From an uncultured Caulobacterales bacterium (GTDB taxonomy: Bacteria; Pseudomonadota; Alphaproteobacteria; Caulobacterales; Maricaulaceae), in NCBI GenBank assembly GCA_937929915.1, contig CALFUN010000007.1, forward strand, positions 186,001 through 250,000: 64,000 bases of DNA, written 5' to 3'. Below are positions 1 to 9,584 of the stretch, one piece after another; positions within the stretch are counted from its first letter, which is position 1; each line of letters opens with the position of its first letter. The translations under genes were made by a program, and so were the position numbers. Below the pieces are notes generated by a model, which ran no database searches, was not told the origin of the DNA, and was given only the letters and a program-made list of their open reading frames with translations.

Positions 1-663
1 CGCCATGTGCGTTTCTATGACGGCGTTATCCAAAATGACGAGCATATCGCCGTGCAAAGCCGTCTTAACCGCGTGAGAAATATTACGGAGCTTTGGGTTT
101 TGACCCAAGATCGCCTTGGCTTATTTGCGGATTTAACCAAGGCCATAGCCAGTAGCGGGGCCTCTATTTCTGGCGCGCATTTACATACGGCCAGTTCGGG
201 CCGTGTTATGAATGTATTTTACCTACATGGCGGGGATGGCTGTGCTTACGGTGAAAATAGCCCGCATCTGATTGACACATTACGCCGCAGAACTTTAGCA
301 GCCGCCAAAGATAAAGTGGATGAGCTGACAATTCCAAAGCCAATTCAATCTCTTCGAGCGGGCGCAATTCCCGTCCAGCCCATAGTTAAATTTTTAGATA
401 GCGCCTCTGGTGATTTAACCATCATTGAAATTAAAGGGCGCGACCGCCCGGGGTTATTATATAATCTTGCCAGCTTGATGAACGAAGAAGCCTTAGATAT
501 TTACTCCGCACATATTGAAGTTGTTGGAACAACCGCCATAGATGCTTTTTATGTGCGCGCCCGAAATGCCAATGGCACCTTATCAACGGCAAGGCGAAAA
601 GCTCTAAAAGCACGTTTCATAGAGATCTTAGATATTGATAAAACAGAAAAAAGCGTAGCGTAA
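1..663 (+). CDS. glnD: [Protein-PII] uridylyltransferase, C-terminal part with ACT domains (5' truncated by window)
   Basis: Frame open from base 1; two ACT-like segments (ELWVLTQDRLGLFADLTKAIASSGASISGAHLHT; IIEIKGRDRPGLLYNLASLMNEEALDIYSAHIEVVG) typical of the GlnD C-terminus; followed by murJ. Confidence 0.9.
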   Translation, partial: RHVRFYDGVIQNDEHIAVQSRLNRVRNITELWVLTQDRLGLFADLTKAIASSGASISGAHLHTASSGRVMNVFYLHGGDGCAYGENSPHLIDTLRRRTLAAAKDKVDELTIPKPIQSLRAGAIPVQPIVKFLDSASGDLTIIEIKGRDRPGLLYNLASLMNEEALDIYSAHIEVVGTTAIDAFYVRARNANGTLSTARRKALKARFIEILDIDKTEKSVA

Positions 664-2234
664 TGCGGTTATTGCGGTCCACAGCCATCATTGCTTCGCT
701 AACATTGATTAGCCGCTTATTGGGCTTTGTGCGCGATGTATTAATTGCCAATTTCTTTGGTGCAGGCTTTATTTCAGATGCTTTTTTCACAGCCTTTAAA
801 CTCCCAAATGTCTTTAGACGTATGTTCGCAGAAGGCGCATTTAACGCTGCATTCGTCCCGCTTTATGCCAAACGCATAGAGCAAGACGGTCAGCAAAGCG
901 CCGATAATTTCGCCAGTGAAACGGCCAGTGTTTTATTCTTTTTTGTGGCCTGTCTTGTCATAGCCTTTGAGCTTACCATGCCATTTTCATTAAATATCAT
1001 TGGGAATGGTTTGGATAAAACCGTCAATGAAAGCGGTATCACGACATATAATTTGGCCGTAATTTACGCACAAATTACTATGCCTTACCTACTATTTATG
1101 TCGATGACAGCCATGTTTTCAGGGGTGTTAAATACGCGCGGTTTTTTTGCCCTTGCCGCAGGCGTTCCAATTATCCTTAATCTCTTTATGATTTCCGCCT
1201 TAACAATCACGCCTATATTTGAACTCTCGCAAAGAGAGACGGGCTACGCCCTTACAGCCGCGATCACCTTGTCGGGCATCGTGCAAATGGCAATCGTGTA
1301 TTGGGGGTGCCTCAGAGCTGGCGTTCAAATAAGGCCAAGACTGCCGCGCTTAACGCCGGGTGTCAGGCGGCTAATTACGCTAGGTGTCCCTGGTTTAATT
1401 TCTGCGGGCATCACCCAAATCAACCTCGTCGTTTCGCATATGATAGCCACTCATCAAGAAGGGGCGGCAAGCTGGCTAACTTATGCAGATAGGCTTTACC
1501 AACTCCCGCTTGGCATGATTGGTATTGCCATGGGCGTTGCCTTATTACCTGCATTGTCACGCAGGCTTCGCGCAGGTGATGAGAGCGGGGCCAATACATC
1601 AATGAACCGCGGAATAGAGATAGCGGCATTTTTAACCCTCCCCGCCGCTTTTGCCTTATTTGTCATTCCCAGTTTTTTGATTAGCGGATTATTTGAACGC
1701 GGCGACTTTACAGCAGATACCACGCTGCAAGTTGCGAAAGCTCTGCGCTTCTTTGCGCTTGGCCTACCAGCCTTTGTTCTCATTAAAGTGCTAACCCCCG
1801 CCTTTTTCGCCCGCGAAAATATGCGAACACCCATGTATTTGGCAGGGCTATCGGCCAGTATAAATGTGAGCCTCGGTTTGTTTTTATTCTGGCGCATCGG
1901 GTTTGAAGGCCTGGCTCTCGCCACAACTATCGCCGCTTGGGTCAATGTAGTCGGGCTTGGCTTTATTTTATTACGAGATAAAAATTTAATCATAGATGAC
2001 AGGTTGCGCACGCGCATACCACGCATATTGCTTGCGAGCGGGCTGATGGGGTTTGCGCTTTGGGCCGCAATTCCCTTTTTCCCAGACCTCTCCCAATCTC
2101 ATATCTTGATGGATCTGTTATCACTCATCGTAATTAGCGGAATTGGGCTTATTGTCTATGTCATCGCAGCTTCGCTCTTGCAGGCCTTTGGTTGGCGCGA
2201 TATACGCGACGCAGTTTCAAAGAAAGCCCAATAG
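663..2234 (+). CDS. murJ: Lipid II flippase MurJ/MviN
   Basis: Start MRLLRSTAIIASLTLISRLLGFVRDVLIANFFGAGFISDAFFTAFKLPNVFRRMFAEGAFNAAFVPLY is characteristic; multi-TM; overlaps the glnD stop. Confidence 0.95.
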   Translation: MRLLRSTAIIASLTLISRLLGFVRDVLIANFFGAGFISDAFFTAFKLPNVFRRMFAEGAFNAAFVPLYAKRIEQDGQQSADNFASETASVLFFFVACLVIAFELTMPFSLNIIGNGLDKTVNESGITTYNLAVIYAQITMPYLLFMSMTAMFSGVLNTRGFFALAAGVPIILNLFMISALTITPIFELSQRETGYALTAAITLSGIVQMAIVYWGCLRAGVQIRPRLPRLTPGVRRLITLGVPGLISAGITQINLVVSHMIATHQEGAASWLTYADRLYQLPLGMIGIAMGVALLPALSRRLRAGDESGANTSMNRGIEIAAFLTLPAAFALFVIPSFLISGLFERGDFTADTTLQVAKALRFFALGLPAFVLIKVLTPAFFARENMRTPMYLAGLSASINVSLGLFLFWRIGFEGLALATTIAAWVNVVGLGFILLRDKNLIIDDRLRTRIPRILLASGLMGFALWAAIPFFPDLSQSHILMDLLSLIVISGIGLIVYVIAASLLQAFGWRDIRDAVSKKAQ

Positions 2235-2258
2235 ATTTAATGCCCAAGAAATTTTATA

Positions 2259-3296
2259 ATGTCAGGACATGACGTGAGTGATACATATCAAGGCCCCAAC
2301 CGCGTTTTTTCTGGCGTCCAGCCCACAGGTGCTTTGCATCTTGGCAATTACCTTGGCGCGTTAAAAAAATTCGCCATTTTGCAGCATGATATGGAATGTG
2401 TGTTTTGCATTGTCGATCTACACGCCATTACAACCCCGCAAGACCCAAAATTACTCGCCGATCAAACACGTCATATCGCGGCCGCATTTCTGGCCTCTGG
2501 TGTCGATCCCAAAAAAGCGATTGTCTATAATCAATCATCCGTGCGCGCGCATACAGAGCTTGCTTGGTATTTTAACTGCGTGGCGCGTATTGGCTGGCTT
2601 AACCGTATGACACAGTTTAAAGACAAGGCTGGCAAAAATTCTGAGAAAATGTCCGTTGGATTATATGATTATCCCGTCTTACAGGCCGCCGATATTTTAG
2701 CCTTTAAAGGCACGCATGTCCCCGTTGGCGAAGATCAGAAACAGCATTTAGAGCTTTCACGTGATATTGCCCAAAAATTCAACCATGATTATGGCGTGCC
2801 GCATTTTTTCCCGCTCCCTAAGCCGCTTATCAAAGGCCCTGGCGCAAAGGTTATGAGCTTGCGGGACGGGACAAAGAAGATGTCAAAATCTGACCCATCC
2901 GATGCTTCGCGCATTAACCTAACAGATAGTGCAGATGTCATTGCAAAGAAAATTCGTAAGGCAAAAACAGATTCGGGCACTGTGCCTGAAACGACAAAAG
3001 AGCTAGAGGCGCGGCCAGATGTTGCAGGGTTAGTCGCAATATATGCGGCGCTGGCCAATATATCCGAAGCCGATGTTTTAACCCAGCATGCAGGCGGGCA
3101 ATTCGGCCCATTTAAACAAGCCTTAGCCGATATAGCCGTTGACGTCTTAGCGCCCATCACGGATTTAATGAATCGTTATTTAGCAGACCCTGATGAGCTC
3201 GATAGGATGTTATCACGGGCGGGCGATCAGGCCGCGCAAATTGCAGATCCCATTGTTGCTGATGTACGGCGTATCATCGGGTTTAGGGGCGCTTAA
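2259..3296 (+). CDS. trpS: Tryptophanyl-tRNA synthetase
   Basis: [19 protein letters not shown] (HIGH-like) and [10 protein letters not shown] (KMSKS) motifs. Confidence 0.96.
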   Translation: MSGHDVSDTYQGPNRVFSGVQPTGALHLGNYLGALKKFAILQHDMECVFCIVDLHAITTPQDPKLLADQTRHIAAAFLASGVDPKKAIVYNQSSVRAHTELAWYFNCVARIGWLNRMTQFKDKAGKNSEKMSVGLYDYPVLQAADILAFKGTHVPVGEDQKQHLELSRDIAQKFNHDYGVPHFFPLPKPLIKGPGAKVMSLRDGTKKMSKSDPSDASRINLTDSADVIAKKIRKAKTDSGTVPETTKELEARPDVAGLVAIYAALANISEADVLTQHAGGQFGPFKQALADIAVDVLAPITDLMNRYLADPDELDRMLSRAGDQAAQIADPIVADVRRIIGFRGA

Positions 3297-3310
3297 GTGA
3301 AAGGTTTTCT

Positions 3311-3895
3311 ATGAAACATCATATATTCATCACGGCTTTGATGTTACTTCCCTTAGCCGCTTGTTCAGAACAAGACGCGCACATACACACACCCAAGACC
3401 GTTAACGCCGCTATATCAGAAGGCATCTTGGTCACAGATCCATATGTCCTGCCCCCATTTCCGGGCAGAGATGTTGCAGCAGGGTTTTTTGAAATAAAAA
3501 ATACAGGCCCCGCAGATCGGTTATTATCAGTCAGCAGCCCTGTCAGCGACACTGTAGAAATTCATAATCATATTGAAGATGACGGCATCATGCGTATGCG
3601 CCGTATTGACAGTGTGGCGTTAGAGACAAATGATGTAGTAACATTCAAACCCGGTAGTTATCATTTAATGATGTTTGGGGTAGAGTTTGAAGAGAGCCAA
3701 AAAACGGTCGACATCACACTGAATTATGAAAAGGCTGGCTCTGTCACTTTGACGGTTCCCATTCAACGCGATGATGACGATGACGAAACAGAGACGACCG
3801 AGCAAGAAACACACGGCTCTGCGAGTCATTATGGGTCAGATACAGAGCCCGATAATGGTTCTGAAAAGACAAAAACTCACGGCTCTGGTGATTAA
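3311..3895 (+). CDS. Copper chaperone PCu(A)C family lipoprotein with acidic C-terminal tail
   Basis: Lipobox LAAC; HNHIEDDGIMRMR...GSYHLMMFG matches the PCu(A)C metal-site pattern; C-terminal DDDDDETETTEQETHGS... Confidence 0.8.
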   Translation: MKHHIFITALMLLPLAACSEQDAHIHTPKTVNAAISEGILVTDPYVLPPFPGRDVAAGFFEIKNTGPADRLLSVSSPVSDTVEIHNHIEDDGIMRMRRIDSVALETNDVVTFKPGSYHLMMFGVEFEESQKTVDITLNYEKAGSVTLTVPIQRDDDDDETETTEQETHGSASHYGSDTEPDNGSEKTKTHGSGD

Positions 3896-4914
3896 CGAAA
3901 CGACAGATCTTGACCATTTGCTAGTTGGTGTAAAATACGCTTTTGTTCCTCACGAAAATTCTCATAACGCGCCAATATACTAGGATGGGTGTTCGCTGTA
4001 TTTTGTAGGTTGTCATGCGGATGGCTTGCATCGCGCCAAAACTCTATCGCTCGGTCAATATTCAGTCCCGCATTTTGCATCAGGACAAGCGCCATACGGT
4101 CTGCTTCAAGCTCCAACTCCGCGGATGGGACACGTTGGATATGATCTGCAATCACATGCGCCATTTCATGCGCTAAAACTAAAGATAAGTTCACATCATC
4201 ACCGACAGTTTTCATCAAGCTCGACGTAATAAAAACACCTGTTCCATCTGTGTGCCCATTCATATTTTCGGAGAAAACAACTGAGACTGGAATATTGCAA
4301 GCCGTTTGGGCGCGCAGTTTTGTATCATAGGTTTGGCCTTGCGCCGACTGTAATCTGATGCGGGTTTGCCCGCCATTAAATGCATTGCGAGCTAAGGCCT
4401 TGTAGAAACGATCTTGGGCCGTTCTATTTTCAATGCCTTTATTGTTAATGGCAATAATTTGGTCGCCTTCTTGAATTTGCGCCGCATGCGCGGGAGAGCC
4501 TCTGCGAACGTTACGGATAAACACACCCGTTTCCGGCAAGCCTAAAAACTCTTGCGCCATCATGCGGATATGCGGCGGGTAATCATCTAAGCTATGCACA
4601 ATAAATCCAGGGTCGCGCTCCGTTTTTGGACAAAGTTTTGCATTGGCAAGACGTAAAGGCGCCTGCAATCGAATGACGCGGTCATTTAAATCTTTATAGT
4701 CTTGTAGTACATCCGAAAAGTCTGTGTCATCTGGACGCGCGGGCGTATCTATGCCCGAGACAGTATCTTGGGGTAAGGCTTGCTCACTCACACCGTGCAT
4801 AGGCGCTTTTATTTTATGAAGCTTGCACGCGGTTAAGGCCAAAGTGAGCATGCTGCATATAAGGGCCGTCTGCACTACACCCATTTTCATGCCAACCATT
4901 TTCATATCAGCCAT
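3892..4914 (-). CDS. M48-family metallopeptidase lipoprotein with PDZ domain
   Basis: HEMAH zinc motif, downstream ELEADRMALVLM, PDZ-like GSPAHAAQIQEGDQIIAINNKGI, lipobox LTAC. Confidence 0.85.
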   Translation of the reverse strand: MADMKMVGMKMGVVQTALICSMLTLALTACKLHKIKAPMHGVSEQALPQDTVSGIDTPARPDDTDFSDVLQDYKDLNDRVIRLQAPLRLANAKLCPKTERDPGFIVHSLDDYPPHIRMMAQEFLGLPETGVFIRNVRRGSPAHAAQIQEGDQIIAINNKGIENRTAQDRFYKALARNAFNGGQTRIRLQSAQGQTYDTKLRAQTACNIPVSVVFSENMNGHTDGTGVFITSSLMKTVGDDVNLSLVLAHEMAHVIADHIQRVPSAELELEADRMALVLMQNAGLNIDRAIEFWRDASHPHDNLQNTANTHPSILARYENFREEQKRILHQLANGQDLSFR

Positions 4915-4915
4915 T

Positions 4916-5923
4916 TTAAGATTTATTTTTTTCAGCCGATGTCAGGAAATTGGGCAAGAGTAACACGTCTGCTTTTTGTTTCTCTTTAATTTCGTCTCGC
5001 GTGGCCGCAAGTCTTAAAAACCGATCAGGAAATGTCGGGTGAGATTTTGCCCGCGCAACACTTTTCGGACTCACAACGGATAATCGCCGCCAGAAATTTT
5101 CAACCTCATCTGGCGAATATCCCGCACGGACTTGATAATATAGACCGACATAATCCGCTTCGGATTCAAATCCCCGCGTAAAGCGCGTTGCATTTCCAGA
5201 TAAAATACGGTTACCCAAAATTTTACGAATATGTCCCATCGAGTTATGGGCAAGTTCATGACCAACAATCATGGCAAGCTCATCATCATTCGCTGCAAAA
5301 TTCATCATGCCTGATGTCACAGTAATATTGCGCCCATCAGCATAAGCATTAATAGCAATGCTAGAGCGCAAACGTACATTATAGCGGCAAATTTCATCAG
5401 CGGTAATTGGCACAGATTGTATCTGTCCGCCCCGCATAATATTGAGGTTTATCTCATCATTGGCTTCAAGTTGCTGCCAAAATTTTTCATCTACCTCTCG
5501 AGCAGGTTGCCCCTCGCTATTTAGCAAAATATCCCCTGCCCGAAGGCCCGCCTTATCTGCTGGAGAGCCAGGAATAACATGCAGAATACTCGGCTGCTCT
5601 TGCGCGCCTAGAACGCGCATGCTGGCATCTTTGAGCGTTTTATCATAGCTGCGGATATAATGCGTTTTCACGCCAATCCCAGGGCGTATTTTTCCGCATA
5701 ATATAGAGTTTTTTTCAATGATGGGCCAACTGACATTCATCAAACGCGCCGTGTCGCTTTGAATTTGTTTAAGCACAAATTCTTGTTGCTTAATTTTTTC
5801 CGCATCAAGCGCCGTCTGACTGACATCTGGCAGGCGCGTGGCAACGCTCGCACATGCCGATAAAACCATCGGAAGGGTTAAAATAGTGGCCAAGACAGCC
5901 GAAAGACGCATAGAGTTTTTCAT
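4916..5923 (-). CDS. M48-family metallopeptidase lipoprotein with PDZ domain (paralogue of the adjacent gene)
   Basis: HELAH, FESEADYVGLYY, PDZ GSPADKAGLRAGDILLNSEGQ; lipobox LSAC after the internal start MKNSMRLSAVLATILTLPMVLSAC (longer ORF to 6013). Confidence 0.85.
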   Translation of the reverse strand: MKNSMRLSAVLATILTLPMVLSACASVATRLPDVSQTALDAEKIKQQEFVLKQIQSDTARLMNVSWPIIEKNSILCGKIRPGIGVKTHYIRSYDKTLKDASMRVLGAQEQPSILHVIPGSPADKAGLRAGDILLNSEGQPAREVDEKFWQQLEANDEINLNIMRGGQIQSVPITADEICRYNVRLRSSIAINAYADGRNITVTSGMMNFAANDDELAMIVGHELAHNSMGHIRKILGNRILSGNATRFTRGFESEADYVGLYYQVRAGYSPDEVENFWRRLSVVSPKSVARAKSHPTFPDRFLRLAATRDEIKEKQKADVLLLPNFLTSAEKNKS

Positions 5924-6033
5924 AACCCTACAATGCAAATTCATGAGGCTGTGGTCAATCATCCATATGATACCTCGCGCATATGTTAGAATTCCCTCTT
6001 GAATAACACACAAATCATCGCCAAATAACAGAT

Positions 6034-6615
6034 ATGTTTATACAAACCGAAGATACGCCAAACCCAGCCACGCTTAAATTCCTGCCGGGCAGGGATGTTA
6101 CAGGGCCAAATAATCCGCCGCGTGAATATACGCGCGGAGAGGATGTGGCTCGCGCGCCTCTCGCAGAAATGCTATTCATGATTCCAGATGTCGCGCGAGT
6201 TTTTTTTGGCGCGGACTATATTTCCGTCACGCGCGGTGAAGACGCACAGTGGAAACACCTCAAGCCCGCCATTTTGGGCGCTATTATGGATTTTTATGTC
6301 GCAGGCGGCATGCCATTATTAGATCAAATCGCTAGCAGCGACGTTGAAGACCGCGTATATGAAGGCGAAACTCTGGAAATTGTCGAACAAATCAAAGAGT
6401 TGATAGAGTTACGCGTACGCCCAGCCGTAGCCCAAGATGGCGGCGATATTGTTTTCAAACATTTTGATGATGATGACGGCGCGGTTTATCTAGAAATGCG
6501 CGGCGCATGTGCGGGATGCCCCAGCTCAACAATGACACTTAAACACGGCATTGAAAACCTATTGAAACATTACGTTCCCGAAGTGACCCGCGTGGAACAA
6601 ACTGGCGCTTACTAG
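6034..6615 (+). CDS. NifU family Fe-S cluster scaffold (Nfu_N + NifU C-terminal domain)
   Basis: N-terminus MFIQTEDTPNPATLKFLPGR; C-terminal VRPAVAQDGGDIVFKHF...GACAGCPSSTMTLK with CxxC. Confidence 0.93.
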   Translation: MFIQTEDTPNPATLKFLPGRDVTGPNNPPREYTRGEDVARAPLAEMLFMIPDVARVFFGADYISVTRGEDAQWKHLKPAILGAIMDFYVAGGMPLLDQIASSDVEDRVYEGETLEIVEQIKELIELRVRPAVAQDGGDIVFKHFDDDDGAVYLEMRGACAGCPSSTMTLKHGIENLLKHYVPEVTRVEQTGAY

Positions 6616-6618
6616 ATC

Positions 6619-7254
6619 ATGATTATTCTGGGCCTTGATACGACAGGGCCGCATTGCAGCGTCTCGATTGTTGATGAAGCTTGCATTCGCGCGCATATCT
6701 CTATGCCAATGACTCGCGGCCACGCAGAAGCCCTCGCGCCAATGGTGACAAATGCGCTTAAATCCGCACATCTATCCCCCGCAGACATAGACAAAATTGC
6801 CGTTTGCACAGGGCCGGGCAGTTTTACAGGGCTGCGGGTCGCGCTCTCTTTTGCCAAAGGGTTTGCCTTGCCGCGTAAACTGCCTGTAATTGGCTTACCA
6901 TCCCTTGCAATATGGGCGGCAAATTTTGATCCAAACGGCCAGAAAAACCTTATCTGTATATCCGATGTCAGACGGAACGAATTATGTTGGGCTGCCATAT
7001 TTAAAGGTAAGCTTCTGCAAACTCCAATCACGCAGCCCGCAAATATAGCCCGCGCTGCAATCAAAGCCTTTAACCCCGACCATATTATTGAAGACCATGT
7101 TGTTGACACCCGCATCCTAGCTTGGCTCGCAGCAGATTTATCACCTGTAAATTATCCTGCCGAACCGCTTTATTCGCGCGGCCCTGACGCAAAACTACCC
7201 CGTCAAACCAAGCCCAAAGCAAAAAGTCAGCACAAAGTCAAACGCGCAAAATGA
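6619..7254 (+). CDS. tsaB: tRNA threonylcarbamoyladenosine biosynthesis protein TsaB
   Basis: ILGLDTTGPHCSVSIVD ... CTGPGSFTGLRVALSFAKGFAL. Confidence 0.92.
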   Translation: MIILGLDTTGPHCSVSIVDEACIRAHISMPMTRGHAEALAPMVTNALKSAHLSPADIDKIAVCTGPGSFTGLRVALSFAKGFALPRKLPVIGLPSLAIWAANFDPNGQKNLICISDVRRNELCWAAIFKGKLLQTPITQPANIARAAIKAFNPDHIIEDHVVDTRILAWLAADLSPVNYPAEPLYSRGPDAKLPRQTKPKAKSQHKVKRAK

Positions 7255-7263
7255 GCTTATAGT

Positions 7264-7719
7264 ATGAGCGCGCAAAAATATGATATCAGAGAGTTAAACG
7301 GCCAAGACGCGCAAGCTATGGCCGAGATTCACAGCCAGTCTTTTGAGCGGTCTTGGTCTGCTTTGGATATGGCCATTCATATAAAAAGAGATATATGCCT
7401 TGGCACTCAAATCCCGCTAGCAGCCTTTATCATTATTCGTGCCTCTCAATATGATGCAGAAATTCTAACGCTCGCCACAGCCTTATCTGCGCGCCGCAAT
7501 GGATATGGGCAGGCCTTAATTACAGCGGCCCTTAAAATCCTAAAAAATAGGAATATTCCAACGCTTTTCCTCGAAGTTGCCGAAGATAATATGGCCGCGC
7601 GCGCGCTTTATTCAACTTGCGGGTTTTCCCCCATTGGCCGAAGACCTGCCTATTACCGCCGAGACAATGGCCGCATGGCCGCAATCACTTTTTCCAAAGC
7701 GCTAGACGCCGTGCGTTAA
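7264..7719 (+). CDS. rimI: Ribosomal-protein-alanine N-acetyltransferase (GNAT)
   Basis: GNAT fold motifs, FLEVAEDNMAARALYSTCGFSPIGRRPAYYRRDNGRMAAI; adjacent to tsaB. Confidence 0.85.
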   Translation: MSAQKYDIRELNGQDAQAMAEIHSQSFERSWSALDMAIHIKRDICLGTQIPLAAFIIIRASQYDAEILTLATALSARRNGYGQALITAALKILKNRNIPTLFLEVAEDNMAARALYSTCGFSPIGRRPAYYRRDNGRMAAITFSKALDAVR

Positions 7720-7737
7720 GTGAGTTAAGACGCAGCT

Positions 7738-8145
7738 ATGGGTAGTTGGATTGAAAAAAAATGTGTTGAACGTGGTCTACGAATGACCGATCAGCGTAAG
7801 GTTATTGCAAAGGTTCTGTCTGAATCTGATGATCACCCCGATGCGGAGATCTTATATTCACGGGCCGCTCAAGTGGACCCCAAGATTTCTCTTGCTACGG
7901 TCTATAGAACTGTGCGGCTTTTTGCAGATGCAAAAATTATCGATACGCATGACTTTGGTGATGGCCGCGCACGTTATGAGACGGCAGACGCAGAACATCA
8001 TGACCATTTAATAGATATTGCAACAGGCGATGTCATTGAATTTGTTGATGAAGACATTGAAGCCCTTCAGCATAAAATTGCAGAAAAACTCGGCTATGAA
8101 CTCGTCGACCACCGTTTGGAATTATACGGCAGGAAAAAAAGCTAG
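7738..8145 (+). CDS. fur: Fur family ferric uptake regulator
   Basis: RGLRMTDQRKVIAKVL...HPDAEILYSRA...ISLATVYRTVRLF...HHDHLIDIATGDVIEF. Confidence 0.92.
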   Translation: MGSWIEKKCVERGLRMTDQRKVIAKVLSESDDHPDAEILYSRAAQVDPKISLATVYRTVRLFADAKIIDTHDFGDGRARYETADAEHHDHLIDIATGDVIEFVDEDIEALQHKIAEKLGYELVDHRLELYGRKKS

Positions 8146-8945
8146 ATGCTCGGCAGGAAACTTGTCGATCAACATATCGTTGAGTGGCAATTTGATTATT
8201 TTGAGTGGTTAATTAATAATTTTAGCTCTGGGCCAGCCTTGCCTGACTCAGAATTATGGCTCCCTATCCCTGAACATTTTGGCTCAGATAACCCAGATTA
8301 CAAACCAGAGGGCTCTGAGCTGGCCCGTTTTACTTTTGATCGTATTAAAACACAATGCGGATTTGGCCCTGATACGATCATAGACCTTGTCGCAACCGAT
8401 GAACATAAACCACAAGCTTTGGGCGGGGTTGCGATGGTTCAGACAGATGGTCATGGAGCCTGTGGGCGTTATTTTTTAAAAGAAACAATGCATGGAACAA
8501 ATATGAAAAAATCACCTATGATCGAGACCTAGAAAATCACCCAACAAATTTGATTGCAACATTTGCACATGAATTATCACATGCCTTGCATAATCGTGCA
8601 AAAGTAAATCTTGATATAGATCCCGAACTTTACGAGCTTTTCACAGACTTAACCGCCGTTTATTTGGGGTATGGCGTCTTTCTGTCAAATTCTCGCTTCG
8701 AATTTGCAGCTTATAGTGATGGAAATTTACAGGGTTGGCATGCGCAAGGAGCAGGATACCTTCCCGAAAGCGATTTAATTTTTGCAACCGCACTTTTTAT
8801 GAAACTTAAGACTATACCAATCGAAACGGCCTTACCGCATCTCAAACCAAGGCTATGCAAAATGCTGAAAAAGGCCTTCAAGCAATTATCAAAATACGAG
8901 CCGCAGATCGATATATTGAAAAATAAACACCCCCTTCAAAGTTAA
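8146..8945 (+). pseudogene. Predicted HELSH metallopeptidase-like protein of unknown function, split by a -1 frameshift (8146..8532 and ~8472..8945)
   Basis: ORF 8146..8532 starts directly after the fur stop; the -1 frame continues as KRNNAWNKYEKITYDRDLENHPTNLIATFAHELSHALHNRAKVNLDIDPELYELFTDLTAVYLGYGVFLSNS; the shift can be placed at T TTT TTA, 8472-8478. Confidence 0.6.
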
Positions 8946-9027
8946 TTCTTACACTTAATTTCTCCTAAAACGCTAATTTGGCATTTGGCTTGCATGGGCT
9001 TTGGCACATGAATTTAGGAGCGATATT

Positions 9028-9468
9028 ATGTCTCATTTTAAAAAGACTGCCTTGAAAGCCAGTGTGATCATGCTGGCCTTGTGGGGCGGGCATAATTGGA
9101 TCAACCAAACACCAGAGCGCGCCGATAATGTCGCCTCAAAAGCAAAATATGCCGCACAAGTGATCGAAGACAAAACCGAGGCTGCATTTGATACAACAAG
9201 TAAATTTGTATCTACTACCGTGGCAATCGTCTCAGATATGTGGGACAATATTGGGTTGGATAAAAAAGTCGATGACCTGCAAGATCGCGCCCGGCCCTTA
9301 CGTACATCTGTGATAACTATGGCTCGCCCTGTAACGCAGCCTGCCGTTAAAGCGAGCCTATGGGTAGATAATAAAATGTCTCTTATAGGTATAGTATTTA
9401 TTTTAATCGCTGGGTCTATGGTTGCCGTAATGTCAGCTTCCATGCTGGATGATAAAGATTATTCATAA
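9028..9468 (+). CDS. Hypothetical membrane-anchored protein with N- and C-terminal TM segments
   Basis: ATG at 9028 after TTTAGGAGCG; MSHFKKTALKASVIMLALWGGHNW ... MSLIGIVFILIAGSMVAVMSASML. Confidence 0.65.
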   Translation: MSHFKKTALKASVIMLALWGGHNWINQTPERADNVASKAKYAAQVIEDKTEAAFDTTSKFVSTTVAIVSDMWDNIGLDKKVDDLQDRARPLRTSVITMARPVTQPAVKASLWVDNKMSLIGIVFILIAGSMVAVMSASMLDDKDYS

Positions 9469-9584
9469 ACCAAGACGGTTTTCAGCTCGGCTTGGGGCTT
9501 GCAGCTTATTCAATCTGCCTTTATAGCCCGCTCACAGATTACGCGCATTATAATATACGCGGCCTTATAAAGTGAGCTGAAAAC

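Noticed and set aside
1496-2026. 176-aa minus-strand ORF inside murJ
   Set aside because: Fully antisense to conserved murJ; Arg/Lys/Ser/Pro-rich shadow translation
6612-7115. 167-aa minus-strand ORF inside tsaB
   Set aside because: Antisense to conserved tsaB; no domain features
8472-8550. Firm claim of programmed -1 ribosomal frameshifting at T TTT TTA
   Set aside because: The heptamer and frame are right, but no convincing downstream stimulatory structure is seen and a homopolymer indel is equally plausible; kept only as a hypothesis
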